NCBI RefSeq assembly: GCF_963966145.1
Contig: NC_091047.1
Location: 22,320,001 to 22,384,000, forward strand
Length of the DNA: 64,000 nucleotides
Source: Tenebrio molitor
Taxonomy: Eukaryota; Arthropoda; Insecta; Coleoptera; Tenebrionidae
Direction: 5' to 3'
Below the pieces are notes generated by a model. The model was not told the DNA's origin, did not search any database, and saw only the letters and a program-made list of their open reading frames with translations. Positions 11,571 to 22,749 of the stretch are shown here, piece by piece. Numbering within the stretch: position 1 is the stretch's first letter; every line of letters begins with the position of its first letter. Both the position numbers and the translations under genes were made by a program.

Positions 11571-12755
11571 TTTTTCACTACTAGTCTTAGAAGGCGTTTT
11601 TTGACTATCCCACCTCCACCCGGCGGCACGGCAATTTTGCCGGAGTACATACACTATTACGGATATTACTATCAAGTAATAGTGCAGTGCTTATCAACAT
11701 AATTACCGGCGTCTCGCCTCCGCATTTAGACTTTTTTGTGTATTATGTTCTGTGTCAATGTTAAGGAACTTCCTAACGATGTGACATGAGTATAATAATA
11801 TACCTTTTTGAATTTCAACTACCAATGTGTTATCTAAATCCAGAATTTTTAAATTTTTAAAAAGAGATTGCGGTACTATTCCCGTTGCTGAAATTACAAG
11901 TGGTAAATTCGAAATTTTTTCTAAACACCAAAGATTTCTCATAGCAACGGAGAGCTCTAAATATTTATTAATTTTTGTGTTATATGTCTGTGTTATATTG
12001 TGTGAATTTGGAACAGCTATATCTAAAAGATATGCTTGCTTTTGTTGTTTATTTAAAATTATAATGTCTGGTCTGTTATGCTTAATATGAATGTCAGTTA
12101 AAATTGTTCTATCAAAATATAACTTGTAACTGTCATTTTCCAAACAACTTTCTGGTGTATAACTATAATGTGGTTGTGTATTCTTTAATATTGAGTCTCG
12201 AATCAACCCCAGAAGTAGAATTTCTCTCCCTAGGTTAATAATTTTTTATTATTAACTAGTAGTCAATAATGAACAGCCGTCACCTAGCAACCAAAGATTT
12301 TCTTTGATTTTATTGGTTAACGTAGACAGACGATTTTCAATTTTCATAGCAACCGTTGAAAAATGAGAACTCGGATCGTCGCATCGGAGAATAGTAGAGA
12401 GGTAGAGAAGACATTTTTTTAAGCCGATGTAGTTTATTATATAAAGAAGCGAGGCTTAAAATTGTCTTCTCTACTAGATCTGTTAAAACTCTTTCTAATA
12501 ATAATTATTAATTAAATTTGTTTGTTCGATGCGACGATCCGAGTTCTCATTTTTCAACGGTTGCTATGAAAATTGAAAATCGTCTGTCTACGTTAACCAA
12601 TAAAATCAAAGAAAATCTTTCGTTGCTAGGTGACGGCTGTTCATTATTGAGCTTGGTTAATAATGAAAATTATTATTAACCTTGGGAGAGAAATTCTACT
12701 TCTGGGGTCGGTTCGAGAGTCAATAATGACGCCTTCTGAGACTAGTAGTGAAAAA
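11571..12755. mobile_element. Large composite foldback element
   Basis: The outer ends are inverted copies: 11571-11596 (tttttcactactagtcttag) and 12730-12755. Inside, an arm from about 12203 to 12390 is repeated inverted at about 12535-12715. Its spacer (about 12400-12522) is repeated once more, inverted, at about 12755-12900, outside the outer end. The result is a nested palindrome that would fold into a hairpin of about 190 base pairs. It also carries the nuclease-like ORF at 11703-12206. Confidence 0.65.
11703..12206 (-). pseudogene. Retroelement-type nuclease-like C-terminal fragment
   Basis: An open frame of about 167 codons contains YFDRTILTDIHIKHNRPDII, then a spacer of about 14 residues and LLDIAVPNSHN, and later LPLVISATGIVPQSL and IVRKFLN. 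This matches a segment often found at the C-terminus of insect non-LTR (R2-like) polyproteins. The RPD-x(n)-D arrangement is reminiscent of their restriction-like endonuclease; that assignment is inference. There is no ATG at the start (TTG, with a stop two codons upstream), and the frame begins where the foldback arm begins, so it is a captured or truncated piece rather than a gene. Confidence 0.55.
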
Positions 12756-12904
12756 ACAAATTTAATTAATAATTATTATTAGAAAGGGTTTTAACGTATC
12801 TAGTAGTGAAAAAAATTATATATACACCACGCTAGAGAAGACAATTTTAAGCCTCGCTTTATAAACTACTTCGGCTTAAAAAATGTCTTCTCTACCTTGG
12901 TGTA

Positions 12905-13676
12905 TAATTACTATTACAAATTTGTAGTGTAATAATAATAATTTTGACACATCAAATGAAAAAATCAAATGTAAATCTGTAACGCAACACAATTAGTTTT
13001 TATTCTTCTAGCACCAACTAATGAGTATTAATGAACAATAATGAACAATCGTCTTGAATTTCGATTTAAAAACAATCACTTCTGTAACCATTGCGTTTTA
13101 TTTAACACTTGTGATTTGCAAATTCTAACCAAGGTAAAGAAAAGAAGTGCTATTTTGTTGTCAAATATAATTATTAAATAAGAATTTTTGCTATTTCATA
13201 TCCGACAATTATGTACAGTGATACCCTTCTACTAGTTTCCTTCCGGACAATTAAGAAAAAAATGTGTCCTTGAACAATAATCATATGGAAAGTGATTGAA
13301 ATTGTTGATCTATCAGTGGCTTCTAAAATATACATACATATATCTATTCATGGTTGTCCATTCCCATTTTTTCATCCTACACTTCAACACTTCGTATTGC
13401 ACGAAATATTTGACAGCTAAGCCATACGTTAACGGAAACCAAAACAAACACCAACCACTTGACCACATTTTTGAAAATTCTTCATAATAAGCAACACAGT
13501 TAAATTTAAGAAAAGAGAATAAAGAGATGCGGACCTTGGTCCATAGTCCACTCTGACTAATTTTTTTTCATGTGAGTTTCAATAATAGGTACAAGAAAAA
13601 TAAATACACTTACAATAGGTACTACGAAAAAAATCATATAAACTTTAATTATAACAACATAATGTAGAAAAAAACG
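12905..13676. other. No gene seen
   Basis: AT-rich. Only one short ORF (13296-13487) without recognisable features. Confidence 0.4.
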
Positions 13677-13678
13677 TA

Positions 13679-13922
13679 CTATTGCGGACACGGAATCTTG
13701 GACAATTTGTCACTCGATTGACATAAAAATGTAAAACTGGCTTTAGGTGCAACTAACCTCACTTTCAATTTTTGTAATTTTTATCATACTGACATGCCAA
13801 AAATAAACTTTCAAATGTCAAATAGTTTCAAACGTCAATCATAATGACAATAAAGCGTGGCTTACATTGACATTTTTTGAATTGACATAAATTTGACGTC
13901 TAAAATTCCGTGTCCGCAACGG
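13679..13922. mobile_element. TA-flanked MITE, CTATTGCGG type (M1)
   Basis: Left end ctattgcggacacggaat, right end inverted ccgttgcggacacggaat, flanked by TA at 13677-13678 and 13923-13924. The TA duplication and ends mark a mariner/Tc1-type non-autonomous element of 244 bases. Confidence 0.75.
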
Positions 13923-13924
13923 TA

Positions 13925-15527
13925 CACTTGAAATTTTAACATTTTATATTTTATTTTTAACAAAATTTTCTTCTCATAATATAATCTCTGGTCAACATTG
14001 TCAATATAATTAAAAGAATAATACAGATAAGCTACAATCCTATTTAAAATCTCACCAATAATTATTATACCGTGCAATCAACAATTATTTAGACTAAAGA
14101 AAGATTCTCTGGAATGCACTGAAGTATTTTTGGTTGCATACACCTATTTTAATTTAAATTTGGACATTTTTGCCGAAATTCGGTCAAACAGACAACAGCG
14201 CTGTCCATTTTCCGTTATTGAAAACACCATTACGAAAGTAAGATGAATCTTTTATGTTCTGAAGTAAAAACCATTTTTGCGTTAAAACTTTGATTCATAG
14301 TGACAGTTATTTGACGTTTATTAAGCGAGTTAGCAAAGATACGAAAAATCTGACATTATCAAAGTCATAGCCGCCCCTTGTCTTCTATCTACATTTTCTT
14401 TTAAAAATTCACTTTAAGATTGAAAATTTAATTGGTCTATTAATATTGATAAAAATGAAAAACAATCCAATTTAGTCAGTCTGTTCACAGTACATACTTA
14501 CCATAAAGCGTAAGAATTATTGTGAAAACAAGTGTACCTACTGTATCCTGATTTTAATTAAAGCGATAATTTACTTACAATTAGAAACAAAGTAAATTTG
14601 CTTTGTATAATAGACATAATGTCCTCAACATGCCACTCATTCTTCCTATCATTGACTGTTAACTTAAAAGAACGTTACATTGAAAATACACCAAATTAAG
14701 AGACTATAATAATTAAGTAATTAACTTAATCAGCAATGTTTTGTTGGTGAGAAGAGGCAGTTAGGAACTAGTTTTAAATTGCATCTAAACACTTCTAAAC
14801 GTTATTATAAGTACTTCAAGTATCATTATCTGTGCAAATCAATAAGAAGAAATATGCCGCACCGAGCCATTTACCACAGCAGATCAGACCTTGATATTGT
14901 CGCACATCTGTCTTATTGTCTTTTTGTGAATCCGGATAAATCGAAGGTCGTCCTCTCACGCATCAGCTCATCGCCTTTATCAACAGCAACAAAAGCGTTT
15001 TTCCTATTTTGTGGATTAGTTACACGGCGTATTTAATTCGTTCATTACACAGCGAATAACAAACAAGAACCTAATAATTGCTTCCTGTAGTGAGGATGTC
15101 TTCAGATGACTAGACACGATAGAAACGCGACGAACTTGAATGAGGAACGTTAATGTTTCCGAGAATTTGTAACGCTGAACATCCTTCAACGAACAATGAG
15201 ACTGTTTTTCTTGTTTTCCACCGTTTTGCCAAATTTTCATGATGTTAAGCGTAACCGACATCTAATTATCTCACGTGTTCATCTTCTCTGTCAACATCGT
15301 TAAATTACAAATAGTCTTGACTGATTCTTAAGGAGATCTAGATAAAGTGAGAAACAATACCGGAGCTTCCTATTGTGTCGATGAATAATAAACGATCGTC
15401 ATTAATCTCATTGAAATAAGCACTAATAAGTGAAGGGAGAGCAAAAACAACGATTTAAAATTATAATTTAAATGAACGCGTGTCTGCGATCGGCACGACG
15501 AATCCTAATAAACATCTCCTAAGAATC
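13925..15527. other. No gene seen
   Basis: ORFs at 14779-15036 (plus) and 15016-15261 (minus) show no motif, signal peptide or splice context. The last about 200 bases are the upstream region of the next gene. Confidence 0.4.
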
Positions 15528-15536
15528 TATATAAAG
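15528..15536 (+). promoter_or_regulatory. TATA box of the 77-residue peptide gene
   Basis: TATATAAAG lies about 65 bases before the ATG at 15599, placing the transcription start near 15560. Confidence 0.55.
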
Positions 15537-15598
15537 GCCTTGCGATTGTTCTAATTGCAATACTGTTCTCTAAGGGTTCTAAGGTATCAAGTGCGAAC

Positions 15599-18009
15599 AT
15601 GAAGCTCTCGGTAAGTGCTAAATTTACTTTTCTCTAAGCTTTGACAGTCGTGTGAAACATTTTGTTTTAAAAATGAGAAAATGGGTTTCCGGTCCAGAAA
15701 AATATTTAAAGCCGTAGTAGGTATATAAATATTTGCACTCATTGTTAAAATGTCAAAATTAGACATTTATTCTACGACTTTTTTGTTCTTTGTATGTAGG
15801 TATGTAAGTACATACATAATTAAATATTTGAAGAAAAAAATTGTAAAAGTTATTAGACTCATAAAAAATCAATTTAGTAGGTAGAGTTTTATTAAAAAAA
15901 TATTAAAAAATACAATCCTATTTACTGCTTAATTTGGTTTATTTTATTTTAATTTTGTTGTTGCAATGCTTCTTTAAAAATAAAATCAAACGGTTTTATC
16001 CTAATTGCAAAATATGTAATTATAAATTTATTGTGTTATAATTAATACATAATAAAGGTAAAATGTTCATTTACATTTGACTTTTGTTGTTAACTTATTA
16101 CTCGATTTTAAATTTAAAAATTGTATTAAAGTGTTGTGTTGAATACCTTTCATTCTGTAGATGAATTTTTAAATTTCTCTTTTAACTAAGTAGTGTAAGT
16201 CTCTTTTAAATTAGGTATTTAAAAAAAAAAGGACACGGCATCGAGGCCGGATTTATTTGCCATTACTCATTACGGATGTTTCTATGAATGCTGCTCACTT
16301 AGAAAAACGAATTGTTGCATTTGGATGAGATAATTAAATAAAACTGACAGTATTTTCTAATAAAATATCATGTTCATAAGTGCATAATACAATTTAAAAA
16401 AATAAAATGGTTCACTGTAGCTCGAAGTACCCAAAAAAGATCGGAGGAGATCACATTTTGAAACTTCTTAGTTCTTTAGGTAAGTATCAGGTGTTCATTT
16501 CAATTTCCGGTCAAAGTTGGCGTTGAAAAGTCGCTGTGTACGCATCAACTGTTTAAATCTTACCTCAGTTTTTGCGTTGTTTGTGTTTTTACACGAGTGT
16601 TGCGTTCACAATCGACTCTTCAACGTTAACTTTGACCGGAAATTTAAATGAACACCAGATACTTTAAAATTGACCAGTGACTTACTTGAAAAGATTTTTT
16701 TATTAGGTACCTACTTCAACAGAAAGTAGGCTTCGTTGTAGGTGATAGAAATGACATTTTATAAGGTTTTGGAATTGTCTATCTGTTTCTCTGTTTGAAT
16801 CCACTTAACACGAAAACCTATCCATCGATTTTCTTCAATAAAAAATTGTCACAAAGGGAAAATTCCCGATTGTGTCTGCACTTTGTTTCGTCACGATATG
16901 ACGTCAGGGGGGTATGTAGTACTGGTTAATCTGTGCCAAGTATGAGCTCGCCTCGCTTATTTCTGTTTCGTCGATTTTAATCCAAGCGACGTCCAGTCGC
17001 GTTACTTCACGTCTTATGTTTCTTACATTGTAATTTTAAACGTCTAAATTTATTTTTTTATTTAATTTTTATTGTGATTCGTGAACCCCGGTATCAAAGA
17101 ATGTTCACGAAGAAATCTTATGGGCCGTTAGAGTTAAAATAGAAGGAACGAAACTTTAGGGTTTTAAATCTTGACTTTTAGGTTTCTGCTCTCACTTAGA
17201 CGCCCCTGGGCTACAGGTAGTTTATAATAGGTTAAATCGATCCTAATTTATTTGGATAACTTTCTTAATTTCAATTCATTGTGCAAAATTATTTCTAAGC
17301 GACGTAGGTATTCTCGTATTACTTTTCTTGATTCGACCGTATGGTCACAAGAATCTTATCCTGTAAATTCCCCAACTATTTTTTAATTATTGATATAAAG
17401 TGTCAGATTCGTCTACTTGTTATATTTTACTCAAATCCCGTGGTTTTCTTCCTTTTTGCAGAGGTACCTTCCGATTTTTTAGTACTTAGTCGAATTTCTA
17501 TCTATTACATCACTTTTAAAGAACAAACTCAACTACTAATTTTTAAAAGCAAAAAGAAACAACCAAATTTCATATTTGTTATGAATTCATTCAACCTCTC
17601 TTACTAAGTTTACAAACGTGTTTTATTTTCTCAGTCGATGAAAAAATTAAATAGAAGTAGCACTGAAAATAAATCAATTGAATTAAGTAGCTTTTAAACT
17701 GATCGTCGTTAAATTCGTCAAAACAACTTCTTTTTCAGATAATTTGCATTTTTGCGATGTTGGTAGCAGCAGCGATTGCTATCCCCGCACCTGACGTCTT
17801 ACCAGCACGTTCAATTGCAGGAGCGCGTTACGTGAGAGTGACCAGAGAGTAAATTTAATCAAAACTGTTATTTATATTTCTAATGCTGATGTTACAGTGA
17901 TCCAGACCAGAAGAAGGACCTTGAAGGATCTGAAAGTGCCTACATAGCATATCCATATGTATATCCACACTACTGGGGACACTATCCTTACGTTGTTGTG
18001 GGAAAATAA
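15599..18009 (+). CDS. Small secreted Tyr-rich peptide, 77 residues
   Basis: Three exons: 15599-15610 (ATG AAG CTC TCG then gtaagt), 17739-17848, 17898-18009. The phases (0, 2) join correctly to give 77 residues. Residues 1-18 are a signal peptide (MKLSIICIFAMLVAAAIA). A proline-containing spacer and an Arg-containing stretch (ARYVRVTR) follow, which could be cut by proprotein processing. The C-terminus has about ten Tyr, Pro and His residues (AYPYVYPHYWGHYPYV). A minimal first exon with only the first four codons is typical of insect cuticular and other secreted-peptide genes. I do not recognise the family; a cuticle-associated or peptide-precursor role is possible. A poly(A) signal AATAAA lies at 18044-18049. 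Intron 1 is 2.1 kb and contains a MITE (16482-16664). The gene is convergent with AIMP3, about 140 bases apart at the stops. Confidence 0.8.
16482..16664. mobile_element. MITE with 52-base inverted ends
   Basis: The left end aagtatcaggtgttcattt and the right end inverted aagtatctggtgttcattt continue as near-identical inverted copies for about 52 bases, including atttccggtcaaagtt. The target duplication is unclear. It lies in intron 1 of the 77-residue peptide gene. Confidence 0.7.
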
Positions 18010-18146
18010 AATACAAGCACTTAATCATTACTGTGTGACATGTCAATAAAATTAATAATACTTAAAAATGTTTTAATAAATTAATTATGTATTTACATAA
18101 AATGAAAATATGTAAGTTTTGCTTTTGAATAAATACTTTTAATATC

Positions 18147-18844
18147 TTAATGCCTTGCAGGTGCAAGACTTGCCAAATAAAGAGTGTTGAAATTTACCAG
18201 TTTGTTAGATTGGCGAATGGAAGAATTCTGCTGCATATTATCAAACCAACGTGATATATGCACATATTTTTCCTTTTCCAATATTGTTAAATTTTCCTGT
18301 GTGACACAAAATCATATTTAAAAAAAAAAACAGTACACAAATACAATATTACTTACCAGAGTATTTTGAAGTACATAATAAAGAAAAATGTCGGCTATTG
18401 TTAATTTATGAGACACCAAATATGTTTTGCTGGATAAAATTGTATTTAATTCCTAAATAAAAAAATATATTAGAATTATCCCAAACCAAACAAAAAAATT
18501 GAACTTACTTTCAGCAACTGGCTAGAAGAGGGATTAACTTCACCTTGGGTAGCGTACAGCAAGGCATATTCAATCCACTGTCGTACTTCCGCTTTTTCTA
18601 AATTGTTACAACCTTCCAATTCTGAGTTACCTTCCTTTGTAAACTGCAGAATTATATTTACATACCCAGAAACCGTAGTTTTATTAACTACACGTGTGGG
18701 TAGCTAAAATCGGTATATGTTAACATTTGAAGACAGAAAATAGTACTTAAAACATACTGTATCCTCATTGAGAGTGATTTTACCAGGTTGTACCCTTAAA
18801 AATGAGGCAAGCTGGTTTAAAGATTTGAGAGAATTCACAACCAT
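18147..18844 (-). CDS. AIMP3: AIMP3 / EEF1E1, multisynthetase complex auxiliary protein p18
   Basis: Four short exons, none long enough to stand out as an ORF: 18758-18844, 18509-18703, 18357-18452 and 18147-18296, all GT-AG and all phase 0, giving 175 residues (human EEF1E1 has 174). The C-terminal half is diagnostic: KLTIADIFLYYVLQN followed by TILEKEKYVHISRWFDNMQ corresponds to the GST-C-like core of AIMP3 (TLADILLYYGL, QEKEKYLNVSRWFCHIQ). The N-terminal half aligns loosely, with a W-I-E-Y motif in exon 2. The protein scaffolds the cytosolic tRNA-synthetase complex, is related to the GST-like domains of EF1 and methionyl-tRNA synthetase, and in other animals also acts in DNA-damage signalling. 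The start is the first ATG in frame. Confidence 0.9.
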
Positions 18845-19122
18845 TTTTACTTTCAGTTTTAGCTTATCTTATGCTGAGCACCACAGCTGAGCACGGACGG
18901 AAGCTGAGAGGTTAGGTGCGTTCAATGTCAAAATTGTCAAATCGATTTGTTTGGCTTGCACCTGTACGAAATCGTTCAGTTCAAAGGACGTCGCGTCGTT
19001 AGAAATAAAATTCTGGAGATGGATTTTAAAATTGAAGGAGATGAATGAATCTGAATAATCTGATAAAGTACTTCTCTTATTTACAAGAATTGCATTTTGT
19101 TTTAAAATAAGAAACAGGAAAA

Positions 19123-19499
19123 GGTAATCTTGTAGTTTACGTCGCCCAAACTGTGCATCGCTTCGTGCACCATGCTAAATGTGTACAGCGTTGCCAGACT
19201 TATTTATTTGTATCGAATAAGAGAAAATTCACAATTAAGATCACGTGACGGTGATTTTAATTATACAATTATACTCTATCCAGAAGCTCCTCTACCACCC
19301 ATTGTTTCGAAACAAAGTTAAAAAAAGCACCAAACACAAACTAAACCAGAGAAACAGATCAATTAACAAACGTATCGAAGTCGTACACATCCAACTAAAA
19401 GACGCGCTCAATTCTAATTATCATCTGGCAACAATGCAGAGTCTATGGGGCTGCGCGTATGAGATGCGCAGTTTGGGCGACGTAAACTACAAGATTACC
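19123..19499. mobile_element. hAT-type MITE with 8-base target duplication
   Basis: Inverted ends of about 34 bases (ggtaatcttgtagtttacg on the left, its inverse on the right, one mismatch in the first 30) are flanked by CAGGAAAA at 19115-19122 and 19500-19507. An 8-base duplication indicates hAT or another 8-base-TSD family. There is no transposase frame inside. Confidence 0.75.
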
Positions 19500-19651
19500 C
19501 AGGAAAATACTGTTTTGTCGTTATTGTTATTATTATACAGGTCGCTATTAAGTATGGGTACAGTTGATTATTTTAAAAACCCTTTGTAAAATCTCCGTGA
19601 AACTTAGTATACCGGATACCCTTAGGAGGATTTAAATTCTATTTAAACGTA

Positions 19652-19880
19652 TTTTTTTGTTCGACATTGTCAGAATTTGAGAATTTTCTCCTATGTGAAC
19701 GGATTTTGATAAATGCCACAACTTGTTAAAACGAAACGTCAAGCTAATTTTAAAGGTTTTAAGCGATTTGGAGCCTTTAAGGGGCTCGTCGAACAAAAAA
19801 ACGTATTCAACTCGTTCGTGTGTAAATTGGGCCTTTTTTGGCACTCGTGGGCCTTTAAAACGCTCATAAACTACTATTTT
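19652..19880 (+). repeat. Dispersed repeat, copy 3
   Basis: Third copy of the repeat described at 2719-2990. It is shortened after tggcactcgtgggcc and ends in aactactatttt. Confidence 0.8.
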
Positions 19881-19931
19881 CTAATCTGCTGTTTTAACAA
19901 AGCTGTTAACGCATTCGTTTTGAATGCGTTA

Positions 19932-20073
19932 ATAGTATATTAAAAGACAAGTTTCATAAGACCAGTCTTGAAGCACGAATTCAAGATTAAAAAACGAGTG
20001 GCGTAGCCACGAGTTATTTTAAAGAATGAGTGCTTCAAGGAAGGTTTTATGAAACGAGTTTTTTTATACTATT
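19932..20073. repeat. Foldback palindrome P6
   Basis: Arms from tagtatattaaaagacaag and its inverted partner ending at tttttttatacta flank the centre aaacgagtggcgtagccacg, itself a perfect small palindrome. Confidence 0.65.
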
Positions 20074-20261
20074 TTTTGTAATTTGCCCTTTTTTAGCCGT
20101 TTTCAAACAAAAATGTTTACTTTCCTCGATTTAGGGATTTCTGTGGCGGTTGGTAATGTCTTAATTTTAAAAGTGAAAATTTGATCAAGTCTTCAAAGTC
20201 GCCTTTTGTTTTATCCAAATTCTGTCACAAAACACGAATATGGAAGATAATCTTTCATGTA

Positions 20262-20638
20262 CTATTGCGAGCAAAAAAAGTGGGACATCAACGTCATTGT
20301 CTTGACTTTTAATGTGAAATAACCCTTATCTTATTCTAACCCTACTTTGAATTGATTGACGTTGTCATTAAGTATTGCAGGTTGTAGGGAATGATTGTAA
20401 ATAAAAATATGCACTAAAAAAATAGCACGTAGTGAATATTTATTTAATGCAAAGTCCCAATCAAAATCTACCTTTATCAAAAGAAGAGGGCATTTGGAAA
20501 AGGAAAATAGGAGTATAAAATAAATTTTTAAACTGTCAGCTAGAATAGTGTCATAAAAAAAGACAATAAAGCTTGAACTACATCGAATTTTTCAAAACTG
20601 ACAGAAATTTGATGTCCCACTTTTTTTGCCCGCAATAG
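20262..20638. mobile_element. TA-flanked MITE, CTATTGCGG type (M2)
   Basis: Ends ctattgcgagcaaaaaaagt and inverted ctattgcgggcaaaaaaagt match for about 30 bases with one difference. TA lies at 20260-20261 and 20639-20640. Length 377 bases. Confidence 0.8.
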
Positions 20639-21107
20639 TACGCCCGCTGAAATACGTGAAATTGCCAAAAATACGGTCGCGAATTTGTTGCCTGATAAAT
20701 CCTGATAAATAATTCTTTGCACATTTTGTAATTTAAATTGACACGCATGACGAATCAAGCTTTGCCAACCTAAACATTTTCGTAAAATGTTCCGTGAAAT
20801 AATGGCTATACGGACATCCCAGATGATGACGTCGCGTTCGTTAATATGTCTATTAGAGAATCAAAATGGAGGCAAATTACAAAATAAGCTATTAACACAT
20901 CCGAAATCTAGGAACTATTTTCAGTTAGTAACACATTTGCCGCATTTCTAGATAATTCATCTTTAATTGCAATTTCACTTGCGAAAAATGACAATTATGT
21001 TTAGTTTAGATTCAAATTTAGAATTTTACTTTAAATGTTAACCACTGTTCTGTGTATTAAACCAATGATAAAAACCAATAAGTAGGTAGTTTTTATTTTA
21101 GATAAAA

Positions 21108-21516
21108 TGGATATGAAAATGCTGATAATGGATTTTCGTCAGTTCCAACGTGAATGACAGAAGACCAAATTAGTAAAGAAGAAGATATCAAGCTTCAGCG
21201 TCATCAAATACGGAAGAGGGGTTGTTGAGCTATCAGATGTGACCGTAAAAGTAAAAGTACATCAGGGTGTCAGTATAAATTTCATAGACGAAAATGGGAA
21301 AGGTTTTTTTTTGTTATACGACACCGATATAACAACGTATGATAACGGTGCATCGGACGATGAAAATCCTGATAATAACGCAGATGACGAAAATGAACCC
21401 ACACTAATTGTGAACCTTTACACCTACGCTGCACAGGAGACCGTAAGATTAGAATTTGCAAGCCTGACAGAAAAACGGAACTTCCTTACAATAGTGGGAA
21501 AATTTTTACAGTTTAG
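21108..21516 (+). CDS. Unassigned acidic exon-like ORF
   Basis: After an acceptor-like ttttattttag (to about 21102), a frame interrupted by one TGA near 21152 runs on as about 120 codons to a possible donor (tttag then gtgaga at 21517). The sequence is protein-like rather than random: KISSFSVIKYGRG, an acidic low-complexity stretch (SDDENPDNNADDENEP), and a C-terminal VRLEFASLTEKRNFL. I do not recognise it. It could be an exon of an unseen gene or a decayed element; the stop argues for the latter. Confidence 0.3.
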
Positions 21517-21639
21517 GTGAGAAAATATTTATTTTAATTTTTTCTTGCGTTATTTTGTGGAATTCCATAATTAATATAAGAAGATTGTTTTATTGAGAAA
21601 ATACTGTAATAAATGTCTGGGTTCATTCAATTAATTAAT

Positions 21640-22690
21640 TTGTTTAGCAGCGTCGAATTTGTCACCTTTTTTAAATATGGGACGCACTATTGCCGATCTC
21701 CAGTCCGGAGGTAGAACCCCCGACCTAAACGACTGCTTCATTAAAACACACAAGGGGACACTAAGCTCGGCTGCACAGTTTGAAAGATCCTTGGCTGTGA
21801 TAAGGTCAGGTCCTGGAGACTTGCACACCTTCACACACTGTTTCAAGAAAATCGATATGCGAGAGAAAAGTGGAATTGGGCGGGCTGGGGACAGCGGGGA
21901 TCCGATCCCGTGGCTCTTTCGTGAAGAATTTGGAGAAAACACCGGCAAAAATGTCGGTGACAACTGACAACATCGCTGTTGTCTGTCACGGAGCCAGTAT
22001 TGTAGTTTCAATTTGGTTGTAGGTCGTAAAATTTTATGGTACTTTAAGTTAAAGATCTTGCGGGGCTTATAAATCCTAGTTTACCACTAGCAGGTAATAT
22101 TTTAAGCAGGGTTGTATTGTACATTTGGTATATTTGCATTGTACGGCAAACGGCACGCACCGCATCCCAACCTTTTCAAACCCAACCATTGTGCCCTTTA
22201 ATCGCTCATAATATCCAATAAAATTTTACGACCTACAACTAAATTGAAACTACAGTACCTACTATCTCTGACCTGTGGAGTTCCCCTGGACCCGACAGTT
22301 GAGTGCGAATGTGCTTCTGAAAGTGTTTGGTGTCTCTGGAATTAGCAATATTCGCCGCATATCCAGTTCTAGCATCCCTAATAGAGGTGGAAAGTTTATT
22401 ATAAAAAGCTCTTATAATCAGCCTCTGCCCCGGTCTGCGGTCTGCCTGAAGGTATGCCACAACGATCGTTTTTTCTTAATCAACTTTAGAATCTTGGAGT
22501 CGATCCAAGGCTTTTTTGATAATCTTTTAAAAGTTACTTTAGTAGTGTGCTGCGCAATCGTGTCTTGCAAAGTGGTTTGAAAACGTTCCAGTTTCCAGTT
22601 ATGGATCATAGACGTATTAGAAAGTAACGATTTACAGTCAACAACGGATAGATGTTGATTTACCGCAGCCCACTCCACCACTGTACTCTC
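21640..22690 (-). pseudogene. CR1/Jockey-like LINE fragment, split by a MITE
   Basis: Read on the minus strand, 22690-22257 encodes the endonuclease-RT linker (KKPWIDSKILKLIKKKR, then FYNKLS...IRDARTGYAA in a shifted frame). Next comes the MITE at 22000-22255, then 21997-21640 continues with a typical GSV-T element (TDIFAGVFSKFF) and the RT N-terminus (KSPGPDLITAKDL, LPPDWRSAIVRPIFKKGDK). It stops before the RT catalytic core. Several frameshifts are present. It is an internal fragment without either element end. Confidence 0.75.
22000..22255. mobile_element. TA-flanked MITE (family N), complete copy
   Basis: The inverted ends, about 37 bases (tgtagtttcaatttggttg and its inverse with one change), lie between TA at 21998-21999 and 22256-22257. 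It interrupts the LINE fragment. A half copy of the same element lies at 37743-37876, where ERMP1 copy A is truncated. Confidence 0.8.
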
Positions 22691-22749
22691 AAATGAAATA
22701 GCTAAACAAGTTCATCGACAACTGTGAACACCCTTGTGGTTGGGAAGTG

